Source: an uncultured Granulosicoccaceae bacterium
Lineage (GTDB): Bacteria > Pseudomonadota > Gammaproteobacteria > Granulosicoccales > Granulosicoccaceae
Direction: 5' to 3'
Assembly: GCA_938028465.1 (NCBI GenBank)
Contig: CALJAA010000028.1
Coordinates: 62,001 to 126,000 of the forward strand
Length of the DNA stretch: 64,000 bases
Shown here: positions 25,987 to 34,157 of the stretch, in pieces
Layout of the letters: every line of letters begins with the position of its first letter
Position numbering within the stretch: the stretch's first letter is position 1
Translations under genes and position numbers: made by a program
The notes under the pieces: model-generated
Told to the model about the DNA's origin: nothing
Seen by the model: only the letters and a program-made list of their open reading frames with translations
Database searches by the model: none

Positions 25987-26201
25987 GCTGGTACGCGCCT
26001 AGCCGGTTTGGTATTGGATTCTGCCGTTGTAGATAGCATCGCCGGTGATCGTTGCTGTGCATAAACCTGTGTAGGTGTAACGAGCTCGCTGGTTAGGCGA
26101 ACTTGCTTACAGCAAGGGCAGCGGTGCCATGTGGTGGTTGCACGATCACCAGTTTCTGAACGATCTTGTAACATCAAGGTATTGCAGCTATTGCATTTCA
26201 T
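25983..26201 (-). CDS. Small zinc-ribbon protein
   Basis: 72 residues. Two CxxC pairs, CNSC (3-6) and CPCC (about 28-31), should form a single zinc ribbon. The rest is a Thr/Ser/Ala-rich tail without clear fold. It is the first gene of the operon with the unknown protein and ppiC, downstream of nrdJb (110-bp gap with a hairpin). The function is not known; small ribbons of this type often bind RNA, DNA or a protein partner. Confidence 0.7.
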   Translation of the reverse strand: MKCNSCNTLMLQDRSETGDRATTTWHRCPCCKQVRLTSELVTPTQVYAQQRSPAMLSTTAESNTKPARRVPA

Positions 26202-26220
26202 GTTGTTTTCAATCAGGTCG

Positions 26221-26256
26221 ACAATAAGTGGCCAGGGGGCAACCTGGCCTTATTGT
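26221..26256 (-). terminator. Hairpin between nrdJb and the zinc-ribbon gene
   Basis: ACAATAAGTGGCCAGG (26221-26236) pairs with CCTGGCCTTATTGT (26243-26256) as 7 + 7 bp with a 2-base bulge. No long T-run follows on the minus strand. It could be an attenuator or a processing site between the reductase genes and the small operon. Confidence 0.45.
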
Positions 26257-26311
26257 ATTGCAATCAAGAGGTGTATGGGCGTTCTATTAACGTCGGCAGC
26301 TTATTCGGCCG

Positions 26312-27025
26312 CTATCCACATTTAGAGTCGCCACAGTTGAGACAGGTCTGGCATCCATCTCTAAGAACCAGCGCTTTGTGGTTGCATTTTGAACACAGTG
26401 AGGCATTCGCCTGCCAAGCTTCTTCGCCAGCGGCCTGATTTTCTGGCCCTGTCTCAGTTGCGGCTTCTGCTTCTGCGTTTAGCTCCGCCTTCTTTGCATC
26501 AATCATCTTTTGCTGTTCAGGATCAACTTCGTCCCGCTTCAACATGCCGATATCAATTAGATGGGTTTCGATAACCTCACCGATTTCGGCAATGATTGAA
26601 GGCATGTATTTGCCCTTGTTCCAGTAACCACCACGTGGATCAAATACTGAGCGAAGTTCGTCAACGATAAACGTAACGTCTCCACCTTTACGAAACACTG
26701 CTGACATGATCAGAGTGAGCGCAACGATCCACTGGAAGTGATCCAGATTTTTCGTGTTGATAAAAACTTCAAATGGGCGGCGTAGCTCGTGCTCTGTGCC
26801 TTCATTTAAAACAATATCGTTAATAGTGATATACATGGCGTGACCGGACACATGAGTCGGCACCTTCAATTTGTAGGTGGAGCCGATCAGTTTTTCTGGC
26901 CGCTTTAACGTTTCGTGCATTTGAATAACATCGGCTAGCTCTGGTTGAGCTTGAGCCGCTTCAATGCTTGCTGCGTCATCTGCTTTGTTGACACTAAAGC
27001 CAACGATTTTTTTGGTTATTTTCAT
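26312..27025 (-). CDS. nrdJb: Class II ribonucleotide reductase, small C-terminal part (NrdJb, TSCPD domain)
   Basis: 237 residues. The ATG at 27025 has GGGGATGAG upstream and begins MKITKKIVGFSV; codons before it are not needed. The TSCPD-like domain includes HVSGHAMYITINDI and FEVFINTKN. An Ala/Glu linker leads to a C-terminal Cys-rich tail (CSKCNHKALVLRDGCQTCLNCG) that probably binds zinc and may carry the reducing thiols. In Pseudomonas aeruginosa the B12-dependent reductase is likewise split into NrdJa and NrdJb, which work as one enzyme. It lies 60 bp downstream of nrdJa. Confidence 0.9.
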   Translation of the reverse strand: MKITKKIVGFSVNKADDAASIEAAQAQPELADVIQMHETLKRPEKLIGSTYKLKVPTHVSGHAMYITINDIVLNEGTEHELRRPFEVFINTKNLDHFQWIVALTLIMSAVFRKGGDVTFIVDELRSVFDPRGGYWNKGKYMPSIIAEIGEVIETHLIDIGMLKRDEVDPEQQKMIDAKKAELNAEAEAATETGPENQAAGEEAWQANASLCSKCNHKALVLRDGCQTCLNCGDSKCG

Positions 27026-27085
27026 AGTCTCATCCCCGATCTGGTTCACATCTTTGTGCAAATGCTTAGCGCAAATGCAAAAAGC

Positions 27086-29254
27086 TTAGAACTTGCCGTA
27101 ATAGCCTTCTTTTAGTGCGTCGTACAAGTTTGCAGCGCTGTGCATCTCGCCGTCGTATTCAATTTCTTCGTTACCTTTAACGCTGACCACTGAACCATCA
27201 TCTAGCGTGAATTGGTATTCAGTGTTTTCCAAATCTTCTTCCTTTACCAATACACCTTGGAAGTTCTCTGGGTTAAAGCGGAACGTTGTGCAACCCTTTA
27301 GGCCTTGGTCGTAAGCCGTCATGTAAATGTCTTTAAACTTCTCGAATGGAAACTCTGTTGGTATGTTGGCCGTTTTTGATATTGATGAGTCAATCCACTT
27401 TTGCGCAGCAGCCTGTACCGCTACGTGCTCCTCTGGAGAAATATCATCAGCAGAAATAAAGTAGTCAGGTAATTGCGTAGTGACATCAGTGCTGCCAGGT
27501 TGAGCATCTGCATTAACCAGCTCTCGGTAAGCGAGCAACTCAAATGAGCACACATCTACTTTTTGTTTAGTGTTTTTGCCTTCACGAATCACGTTGCGCG
27601 AATACATGTGCGCAAAGCTTGGCTCGATGCCGTTACTGGCATTGTTAGCAAGCGATAGCGCAATGGTGCCAGTAGGTGCAATTGAGCTGTGGTGCGAGAA
27701 CCGCGCGCCCGTTTCTGCTAGCTCATCAACTAGCTGTGGATCAACCGAAGCAATACGTTGCATGTAGCGGCTATAGCGCGCATGCAATACACGGCCTGCC
27801 ACCTGATCACCAATTTTGTAACCGTCTTCTTTCATTTCTGGGCGCTTGCGTAGCATCTCACCCGTTACTTGAAACATCTCGTTCATGATCGGTGCTGGGC
27901 CTTTCTCTTTAGCCAAGCTTAGTGATTCACGCCAGCCTGTTACTGCAAGTTCTTGTGTTACTTTTTCAGTGAATTCAAGCGACTGAGCGCTACCGTATTT
28001 GTGACCAAGCAATGTGAGCGTGCTGCCCAAACCAAGATAACCCATGCCGTGACGACGTTTGCGTAAAATTTCTGCACGTTGCTCTGGTAGTGGTAAACCA
28101 TTTACTTCTACTACGTTGTCAAGCATACGTGTGAAGATTGATACAGTTCGAGTAAATCGTGGCCAGTCAAAACGCGCTTTGTTTGTAAACGGATCAATAA
28201 CAAAACGAGTTAGGTTGATTGAGCCTAGCAAGCAAGCACCATAAGCTGGTAATGGTTGCTCACCACAAGGGTTGGTTGCACGAATGTTTTCGTCAAACCA
28301 GTTGTTGTTCATCTCGTTAACTTTGTCGATCAGGATGAATCCTGGCTCAGCAAAGTCATAGGTAGAAGACATGATTAGATCCCACAAGCGACGTGCAGGA
28401 AGTATTTTGTAAATCCGGCATGCCACTAAGCCTTCTTCGTTTACAACTGCATTCAAGTGGCTTGGCCAATCGCGCCAGATAATTTGATCTGGGTTGTCTA
28501 ACTCTATGTTGTTTTCTAGTAGCTCTTTTTCACGGATTGGGAAAGCTAACTGCCAAGGCTCATCGGCTTTAACGGCTTGAATAAAATCTTCTGTGATCAA
28601 CAAAGATAAGTTGAACTGACGCAGACGGCCATCTTCGTTTTTGGCTTTAATGAACTCAAGCACATCAGGATGACGAACATCGAAGGTACCCATTTGAGCG
28701 CCACGACGACCACCTGCAGATGAAACGGTAAAGCACATCTTGTCGAAGATATCCATAAACGACAATGGGCCCGAGGTGTAGGCGCCCGCGCCTGATACGT
28801 AAGCACCACGAGGGCGTAGTGTTGAGAAATCGTAACCGATACCGCAACCTGCCTTTAGTGTTAGCCCTGCCTCATGAACCTTATGCAGAATGTCGTCCAT
28901 TGAATCCTGAACTGTGCCGGATACGGTGCAGTTAATCGTTGATGTTGCCGGCTTGTGTTTAGTTGCACCGGCATTTGATGTAATACGACCCGCAGGAGTT
29001 GCGCCTTGCTCTAGGGCCCAAAGAAATTCTTGATACCATTTTTTCTGGCTAGCTTCGTCTTTTTCGGTTTCCGCTAAAGCGCGAGCAACGCGATGAAACG
29101 TATCGCTAACTGATTGATCAACATTTTCTCCGTCCTTGGTTTTAAGACGATACTTTTTATCCCAAATATCTAACGAGGTTTCCTGAAGGGGAATCCTGTT
29201 TAACGGGCTTGTTTTCTCTGCGTCGGGAACGGCTACTAGGTCCACAGTACTCAT
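27086..29254 (-). CDS. nrdJa: Class II (adenosylcobalamin-dependent) ribonucleotide reductase, catalytic part NrdJa
   Basis: 722 residues. Active-site motif NPCGEQPL has C330 (thiyl radical) and E332. C109 in STINCTVSG is a candidate for one of the redox pair. Conserved blocks include GCGIGYDFSTLRPRGA, SSAGGRRGAQMGT and HHSSIAPTGTIAL. The enzyme makes deoxyribonucleotides from ribonucleoside di- or triphosphates without needing oxygen, using adenosylcobalamin to create the radical. No ATP-cone is evident at the N-terminus. The C-terminal functions are supplied by nrdJb downstream. Two palindromes matching the NrdR box lie 130-180 bp upstream. No cobalamin riboswitch was recognised. Confidence 0.95.
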   Translation of the reverse strand: MSTVDLVAVPDAEKTSPLNRIPLQETSLDIWDKKYRLKTKDGENVDQSVSDTFHRVARALAETEKDEASQKKWYQEFLWALEQGATPAGRITSNAGATKHKPATSTINCTVSGTVQDSMDDILHKVHEAGLTLKAGCGIGYDFSTLRPRGAYVSGAGAYTSGPLSFMDIFDKMCFTVSSAGGRRGAQMGTFDVRHPDVLEFIKAKNEDGRLRQFNLSLLITEDFIQAVKADEPWQLAFPIREKELLENNIELDNPDQIIWRDWPSHLNAVVNEEGLVACRIYKILPARRLWDLIMSSTYDFAEPGFILIDKVNEMNNNWFDENIRATNPCGEQPLPAYGACLLGSINLTRFVIDPFTNKARFDWPRFTRTVSIFTRMLDNVVEVNGLPLPEQRAEILRKRRHGMGYLGLGSTLTLLGHKYGSAQSLEFTEKVTQELAVTGWRESLSLAKEKGPAPIMNEMFQVTGEMLRKRPEMKEDGYKIGDQVAGRVLHARYSRYMQRIASVDPQLVDELAETGARFSHHSSIAPTGTIALSLANNASNGIEPSFAHMYSRNVIREGKNTKQKVDVCSFELLAYRELVNADAQPGSTDVTTQLPDYFISADDISPEEHVAVQAAAQKWIDSSISKTANIPTEFPFEKFKDIYMTAYDQGLKGCTTFRFNPENFQGVLVKEEDLENTEYQFTLDDGSVVSVKGNEEIEYDGEMHSAANLYDALKEGYYGKF

Positions 29255-29384
29255 CAGTGTCTTACTTCTCCGGTCGATGCGGTGCAGGGCGGTGCACTCG
29301 CTATGCTTTGCAACATTTCAGTGATAGTGCTCAGTGATATTGCTAAGTCATGTTGCAAAAATTCAGCCCAGAACCGATCGAATC

Positions 29385-29431
29385 ACACATCATGTAGTGA
29401 TTATATAAGATCTGGGCACTACATATAGTGT
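29385..29431. promoter_or_regulatory. Pair of NrdR boxes upstream of nrdJa
   Basis: ACACATCATGTAGTGA (29385-29400) and GCACTACATATAGTGT (29416-29431) match the NrdR-box consensus acaCwAtATaTwGtgt at about 12 and 14 of 16 positions. Their start-to-start distance is 31 bp, three helical turns, as known for NrdR pairs. A minus-strand TATAAT lies between them (29400-29405). NrdR, a zinc-ribbon/ATP-cone repressor, would bind here and shut nrdJ off when dATP is high. Confidence 0.75.
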
Positions 29432-29605
29432 TATAGACCACGAGCGCAGCTTTTGCGAAAATCTTGTGTGCTAGATGGCTAGAAACCAGCTTTTTGCCTA
29501 GCTACAAAGGCTGTAAAAAATGTGAACAGCCACACAAAAAATGTCAATAGTGCGATACGGGCTGCGCAGTCTACTGCTGGAAATGGCTACTCGTCAACAA
29601 AAATT

Positions 29606-29652
29606 CCACAAGATGTAGGCTTCAATTTACAATTAACCACAAGATGTGGTGT
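29606..29652. promoter_or_regulatory. Possible second NrdR-box-like pair
   Basis: CCACAAGATGT occurs at 29606 and again at 29637, also 31 bp apart. The 16-mers starting there agree with the NrdR consensus at about 11 and 12 positions. The match is weaker than for the pair at 29385. The identical spacing is the main reason to list it. Confidence 0.4.
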
Positions 29653-29678
29653 TTCTCCGGTATATAACCTTGAAAACC

Positions 29679-29708
29679 TGTGGATAGCTTGTGGGTATCT
29701 GTGGATAA
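29679..29708. promoter_or_regulatory. Cluster of three DnaA-box-like 9-mers
   Basis: TGTGGATAG (29679), TGTGGGTAT (29690) and TGTGGATAA (29700) lie in the same orientation at 11- and 10-bp steps. The last is a perfect reverse-complement DnaA box (TTATCCACA); the others match 8 and 7 of 9. In E. coli, DnaA regulates nrdAB, so a role for nrdJ control or DnaA titration is possible. Confidence 0.5.
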
Positions 29709-29743
29709 GTCCGTTTTACGACGTTTTATTGACCATCCGCGTC

Positions 29744-29763
29744 ATTCCCGCGAAGGCGGGAAT
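29744..29763. repeat. ATTCCC-N8-GGGAAT palindromic repeat (dRS3-like), copy 2
   Basis: ATTCCCGCGAAGGCGGGAAT, 20 bp, same format as the copy at 25289. It lies in the non-coding region upstream of nrdJa. The core GCGAAGGC is typical of REP-type dispersed repeats. Confidence 0.75.
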
Positions 29764-29795
29764 CCACAGCCTAAACGGTGAAAAAGGTGCTCTAA

Positions 29796-30317
29796 TTAAG
29801 CGCACTTTGATGCGCAATTAACACTCAAAAATCGAGGTCCGGCATGCCTCACGCAGACTGTTGCGCCCAACGAGGCCGCCACCTGTTCCCAATACAGTTC
29901 TGCGGTCGAAGTAAGCCATGGTAAGCACAACGAAGCGATTACCCCCTGTATATCGATCCCATTAAAAGGGAAGCCTGCGCAAACAATCGAAAGAGACATC
30001 CTTCACGGGATCGGGCGTTCTCCGCGGTAGGGTCCGATTACTGCGTCTGGGAGGCATGGATGCCGCTGCCAAGCCCCCATGATGGGTCTATGGCGTCCCA
30101 AGTAGTGGGGCCGACCGCAGTGGGCGCAGAGCTCCCGCGAAGAATGCCGGCAACCGGAGCAAATGCGAATTACTTCACGTTGGGGCGAAGGGTGGCCCTT
30201 TAGAGCTTGTTGTTGATCACATTGTTTGGAAAAACGGTTTACGAATCGAGTGGCAGCTCTAAAAATCATCCCAATTCGCTGGCAAGGATTAGAGCTGCCT
30301 AGTATTGTGGGTTCCAA
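29796..30317 (-). other. Unassigned GC-richer stretch with two short open frames, possible gene remnant
   Basis: No gene is recognised with confidence. A minus-strand frame 30317-30003 (TTG start) encodes 104 residues with paired cysteines (CSGC, CAHC) ending GPYRGERPIP. A second short frame (29999-29796) follows directly in another phase. Together they could be a frameshifted remnant; the cysteine spacing recalls ComF-type zinc proteins, but this is weak. A structured RNA is another option. The region is richer in G and C than its flanks and contains an 11-bp inverted repeat (30252-30262 with 30289-30299). Confidence 0.3.
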
Positions 30318-30318
30318 G

Positions 30319-30354
30319 GCCTATATAGGCAATAACGAGATCGGGTTAACCCGA
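30319..30354. promoter_or_regulatory. Two perfect palindromes upstream of the DUF3391 gene
   Basis: GCCTATATAGGC (30319-30330) and TCGGGTTAACCCGA (30341-30354) are perfect palindromes of 12 and 14 bp within 52 bp of the start at 30371. They could be operators for a dimeric regulator. Confidence 0.45.
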
Positions 30355-30370
30355 CTGGAGAGAACCAACA

Positions 30371-30661
30371 ATGTTATTTAGCTTTAAAAGAAAAAAGAAT
30401 TTTTCATCAGTGCGAACTATAGAGCGCGTTGTTAAAAGCAAGCGTTGGGTACACCGTAATCAACTTAAGCTTGGTATGTACGTTAGTGAGCTTGATAAGC
30501 CTTGGGAAGAAACACACTTTATGTTTCAAGGTTTCGTAATTGACTCGCAAAAATTGCTTGACGAAGTCCAGCATGTTGCTGAGTACGTGCAAGTTGACGC
30601 TGAGAAATTGGCAATGGTTTCTTCAGATAGCCGAAATCGACTTTGCGCAGCGACTAAATAG
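30371..30661 (+). CDS. Stand-alone DUF3391 domain protein
   Basis: 96 residues with GGAGAGAAC just upstream. Residues about 27-80 (WVHRNQLKLGMYVSELDKPWEETHFMFQGFVIDSQKLLDEV) match the DUF3391 domain that normally precedes an HD-GYP cyclic-di-GMP phosphodiesterase domain. Here no HD-GYP domain follows; the frame stops after a short tail. It may act as a free regulatory module or be a relic of a longer gene. It is isolated between non-coding DNA and the convergent mgtE gene. Confidence 0.75.
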   Translation: MLFSFKRKKNFSSVRTIERVVKSKRWVHRNQLKLGMYVSELDKPWEETHFMFQGFVIDSQKLLDEVQHVAEYVQVDAEKLAMVSSDSRNRLCAATK

Positions 30662-30739
30662 TTACAACTATTTTTAGCAATTTTATTTAGCTATAGATAC
30701 TGTCAGCAAGACATTATCCGTAAGTGCCAGCAAGTCTGG

Positions 30740-32020
30740 CTAAAGCCAAATCGTCGCCAGCCCCAGAAAAGCGATTAGACCGATTACATCAGTGATCGTT
30801 GTTAGTGCAACACCACCAGCTAGTGCTGGATCAATTCCAACTTTACGCATCACCACTGGTATGATCAGGCCTGCTGCAGCGGCGCAAATCATGTTGATCA
30901 ATAATGCCGCCCCTAGTATCAAACCTATTTCCCAATCACCAAACCATAGATAAGTAAACACGCTCACCACGGCGGCCCACATTAAGCCGTTTAGTAAACC
31001 GACTGCGAGTTCCTTTGCCAGCAAGGCGCGCGTGTTACTGCGGTTTATCTGCCCCAGCGCTTGCCCGCGTATCACCAACGTCAGTGTTTGGTTGCCGGCT
31101 ATGCCACCCATGCTAGGCACGACCGTCATGAGTACGGCCAGTGTGACTACACGCTCTAGAGTGCCTTCAAATTGCGCTATTACCCAGGATGCCAAGAGAG
31201 CGGTGAGTAGGTTGACGCCAAGCCACAGCGTGCGTTTGCGCATACTTCGAAATACAGGTGAGAAAAAATCATCTTCTTGGCTTAGGCCCGCCATACTCAT
31301 AACGGATTGCTCAGCTTCTTCACGGATGACGTCCACAACGTCATCGATGGTTACTCGGCCTATTAATCGATTGTTATCGTCAACAACGGGTGCAGAGACA
31401 AGATCATAATCTTCGAAGTGCTTGGAGACTTCGCTGGCAGGCGTGAGCTCGTGCAGTGGCTCTACATCTTTACGGCATACATCTGATACTAATACATCCG
31501 TTTTAGCCGTTAGCAATCGTCGTATGGGTAATTCACCACGATAACGACCGTACAAATCAACTACCCATAATCGATCAGTGTGGCGTGGCAGATCGCTACG
31601 TCTGCGTAAGTAGCGTAGTACTACGTCGAGTGTTACATCACCGCGCACGGTAATCGTGTCAAGGTTCATCAAACCACCGGCACTATCTTCGGGGTAGGAG
31701 AGTACTTGTTCAAGGCGCTCACGATCCTGGCGGTCCATGCCCGACAACAAATTACTTGTTAGTTTTTCGGGTAGCGATTGGATGAAGTCAGCTCGATCAT
31801 CTAAGTCGAGCCGTTCCGATGCGGCGCGTAATTCCTCGAGCTCCATGTCGTTGACGAGTGTGGCGCGAACCTCGTCGTGAACTTCCATCAGGACTTCGCC
31901 ATCATACTGTGGGTCAACGAGCTCCCATAGGATAAGGCGTTTGGCTATGGGCAACGACTCGAGTGCATCGGCAATTTCTGCCGGATGCATAGCTTGCATA
32001 ACCGAGCGCGCAGCAGTCAA
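30740..32020 (-). CDS. mgtE: Magnesium transporter MgtE
   Basis: 426 residues from TTG 32020. Order: MgtE N domain (HPAEIADALESLP onward), two CBS domains (about 110-235, e.g. APVVDDNNRLIGRVTIDDVVDVI), the plug helix, and five membrane helices with the channel motif MTVVPSMGGIAGNQTLT and the C-terminal GGVALTTITDVIGLIAFL. It forms a Mg-gated Mg2+ channel in the inner membrane. Coding-like sequence (ENEKQLTELADNINEGS) continues upstream of the TTG, with no ATG, GTG or TTG before the next stop, so an unusual start codon is possible. Lies 115 bp after ptsI. Confidence 0.93.
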   Translation of the reverse strand: MTAARSVMQAMHPAEIADALESLPIAKRLILWELVDPQYDGEVLMEVHDEVRATLVNDMELEELRAASERLDLDDRADFIQSLPEKLTSNLLSGMDRQDRERLEQVLSYPEDSAGGLMNLDTITVRGDVTLDVVLRYLRRRSDLPRHTDRLWVVDLYGRYRGELPIRRLLTAKTDVLVSDVCRKDVEPLHELTPASEVSKHFEDYDLVSAPVVDDNNRLIGRVTIDDVVDVIREEAEQSVMSMAGLSQEDDFFSPVFRSMRKRTLWLGVNLLTALLASWVIAQFEGTLERVVTLAVLMTVVPSMGGIAGNQTLTLVIRGQALGQINRSNTRALLAKELAVGLLNGLMWAAVVSVFTYLWFGDWEIGLILGAALLINMICAAAAGLIIPVVMRKVGIDPALAGGVALTTITDVIGLIAFLGLATIWL

Positions 32021-32135
32021 TGAGCCTTCATTGATGTTATCCGCTAGTTCGGTTAGCTGCTTTTCGTTTTCGCTGTCGATGATGTGGCTCCGACGCCTTT
32101 GGCTGAGACGGTTGGGTACGGCTTAGTCTTGGTGA

Positions 32136-33872
32136 CTAGTTACTATTGATCTTAGCCAGCAAAGATTGTTGTTCGTCGGTGCTGGTGGCTCGCAACATTG
32201 CTTGCGCCAGTTTACGCAATCGAACCCGTCGACTGTCGATTAAACATCGTTTAACTTCCAACAAAGAATTGGGTGGCATACTGAAGTCGGTTAGGCCTAA
32301 TCCCAATAGCAGGCGCACGTAACGTGGGTCGCCCGCCATTTCACCGCACATTGCGACAGGGATATTGGCTGTGCGTCCCGCCGCGATAACATGGTTGATC
32401 AGCTGTAAAACGGCAGGGTGCAGTGGGTCGTAAAGATAATCGACTTGGTCGTCGATACGATCAATTGCCAATGTGTATTGAATAAGATCGTTGGTGCCAA
32501 TCGAAAGGAAATCGAGGTGTGTAGCGAATTGATCAGCGGCAATGGCCGCCGCTGGCACTTCGATCATGCCACCAACTGGGATGTCTTCATCAAACTCTAT
32601 CCCTTCCGAGCGTAAATCATCTTTAACTGATTCGATCAGTGCTATAGCTTGAATAACCTCTGCGGTTGAAGTCAGCATTGGCAACAAGATGCGTACGGGC
32701 CCGCGGCTAGATGCGCGCAGAATAGCGCGCAACTGCGGAATAAACATAGAGGTATCGTGTAAGCACAGGCGTATGCCGCGCATACCTAGTGCTGGGTTGC
32801 TGTATTTTTTACGCCGGCTGCTGCTAAACACACTAGAGAAATCTTTGTCTGCGCCTAGATCGGCTGTACGTAACGTTAAAGGCGCGCCTTTGAGTGCGCG
32901 TAATACTTTGGTATAGGCCTTGAAGTGTTGTTGCTCTGTGGGCACTGCAGATTGATCGAGATATAGAAATTCTGTTCGATATAAGCCCACACCGTCTACG
33001 CGTATTCGTTTCATGGCTTTGATGTCGTCATCAATCTCAATATTGACGTTGAGTTGCAAGCGGACGCCGTCACGAGTGACTGCTTGCATGTCGTTAATCT
33101 TGCTGAGCTCACGCAGTTGTTGCTTATGGACTTTTTGCTGTTGACGAAAACCATCCAGCATGTCGTCAGTGGCGTCAGCCAATATCAAGCCTGATTCGCC
33201 ATTGAGGGTGATGGTTTCGCCTGACTTGATGTATTCACGTATGTTGTGCACGCCAACAATGGCCGGTATGCCTAAGCTACGAGCCAAAATCGCCGTGTGT
33301 GAAAGTTGGCCGCCGGTTTCTGTTATGAATCCCGCTACGCCATGATTGCGCATCACAACCGTATCAGCCGGAGTGAGATCATCAGCAATAACAATTTGGC
33401 CTTTCCAATGTTCACCACCAAATGTTTCTTCGTTGTTATTTAGAGCGCGTAATACAGCATCGATCACGTGGTTGACGTCATCAATGCGGGTAGAGATGTA
33501 ATTATCGTCCATCGATGCGAAGACTTTGCTTAGGTCTTCGCGCTGCTGTTGTAATGCCGCCTCGGCATTACACTGTTCAGTCTTGATCGTTTCAATAGGT
33601 TTCTTGGTAAGCAGGCTATCATCCAGCATTAGGATGTGCGTCTCGATAAACGCGGCGATTTCGCTACCAGTATCTTTGGGGATGGCACCCAGTGTGGCGA
33701 GTAATTCTTTACGCGCTGATTTAATTGCTTGGCGTAAGCGTTTTATCTCGCCGGGTATGGCGCGCTTAGTGAGTTTTCGTGCTGAAACGTCTACCTGATT
33801 TCGGCGTACAAGATGCGCATCGCCAATGGCCACTCCACGAGATACACCAATGCCGCTGAACATTAGGCTCAT
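32136..33872 (-). CDS. ptsI: Phosphoenolpyruvate-protein phosphotransferase, PTS enzyme I
   Basis: 578 residues, the length of EI without a GAF domain, so it is PtsI-like rather than PtsP. Phospho-accepting His192 lies in TGGQLSHTAILARSLGIPAIVG; the PEP-binding barrel includes LYRTEFLYLD, NPALGMRGIRL and FLSIGTNDLIQYTLAIDR with the Cys motif VAMCGEMAGDP. EI takes phosphate from PEP and gives it to HPr. It is the next gene after ptsH (14-bp gap). No sugar permease (EIIB/C) is nearby, so the chain is likely regulatory. Confidence 0.95.
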   Translation of the reverse strand: MSLMFSGIGVSRGVAIGDAHLVRRNQVDVSARKLTKRAIPGEIKRLRQAIKSARKELLATLGAIPKDTGSEIAAFIETHILMLDDSLLTKKPIETIKTEQCNAEAALQQQREDLSKVFASMDDNYISTRIDDVNHVIDAVLRALNNNEETFGGEHWKGQIVIADDLTPADTVVMRNHGVAGFITETGGQLSHTAILARSLGIPAIVGVHNIREYIKSGETITLNGESGLILADATDDMLDGFRQQQKVHKQQLRELSKINDMQAVTRDGVRLQLNVNIEIDDDIKAMKRIRVDGVGLYRTEFLYLDQSAVPTEQQHFKAYTKVLRALKGAPLTLRTADLGADKDFSSVFSSSRRKKYSNPALGMRGIRLCLHDTSMFIPQLRAILRASSRGPVRILLPMLTSTAEVIQAIALIESVKDDLRSEGIEFDEDIPVGGMIEVPAAAIAADQFATHLDFLSIGTNDLIQYTLAIDRIDDQVDYLYDPLHPAVLQLINHVIAAGRTANIPVAMCGEMAGDPRYVRLLLGLGLTDFSMPPNSLLEVKRCLIDSRRVRLRKLAQAMLRATSTDEQQSLLAKINSN

Positions 33873-33886
33873 AGTTCACTCATCGC

Positions 33887-34156
33887 TTATTCATCTTCAT
33901 CAAATCGACGGTTGAATAAATCCGTAATAGCTAAAACAGCTTTGTCAGCATCTTCGCCCGAAGCCGTCAGGGTGACGTTGCTGCCGCAACTAGCAGCAAG
34001 CATCATGACGCCCATGATGCTTTTACAGTTTACGCGCTGGCCTTCTTTTTCGATGTCGATATCAGCATCGAAGGTGGCGCAAAGCTTAACTAACTTGGCT
34101 GCAGCTCGTGCATGCAAACCCAGTTTGTTGATAATGGTGATGTTTTTCGTTACCAC
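33887..34156 (-). CDS. ptsH: Phosphocarrier protein HPr (NPr-like)
   Basis: 89 residues, GTG start. His15 (GLHARAAAKLV) receives phosphate from enzyme I; Ser46 (CKSIMGVMMLAAS) is the site used by HPr kinase. Both are at the canonical positions, so both phosphorylation routes are open. It carries phosphate to EIIA-Ntr (PtsN), encoded upstream in the same run of genes. The start lies one base past the rapZ stop. Confidence 0.95.
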   Translation of the reverse strand: MVTKNITIINKLGLHARAAAKLVKLCATFDADIDIEKEGQRVNCKSIMGVMMLAASCGSNVTLTASGEDADKAVLAITDLFNRRFDEDE

Positions 34157-34157
34157 G

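Noticed and set aside
29255-29820. Cobalamin riboswitch ahead of nrdJa
   Set aside because: No B12-box-like conserved core was recognised; the NrdR boxes give a better explanation for regulation.
29522-29821. 99-codon plus-strand open frame upstream of nrdJa
   Set aside because: It runs through DnaA-box-like sites and a dRS3-like palindrome, and the protein has no fold-like pattern. Non-coding regulatory DNA explains it better.
29796-30370. 6S RNA, tmRNA or SRP RNA
   Set aside because: Conserved sequence elements of these RNAs were not found. The region is listed as unassigned.
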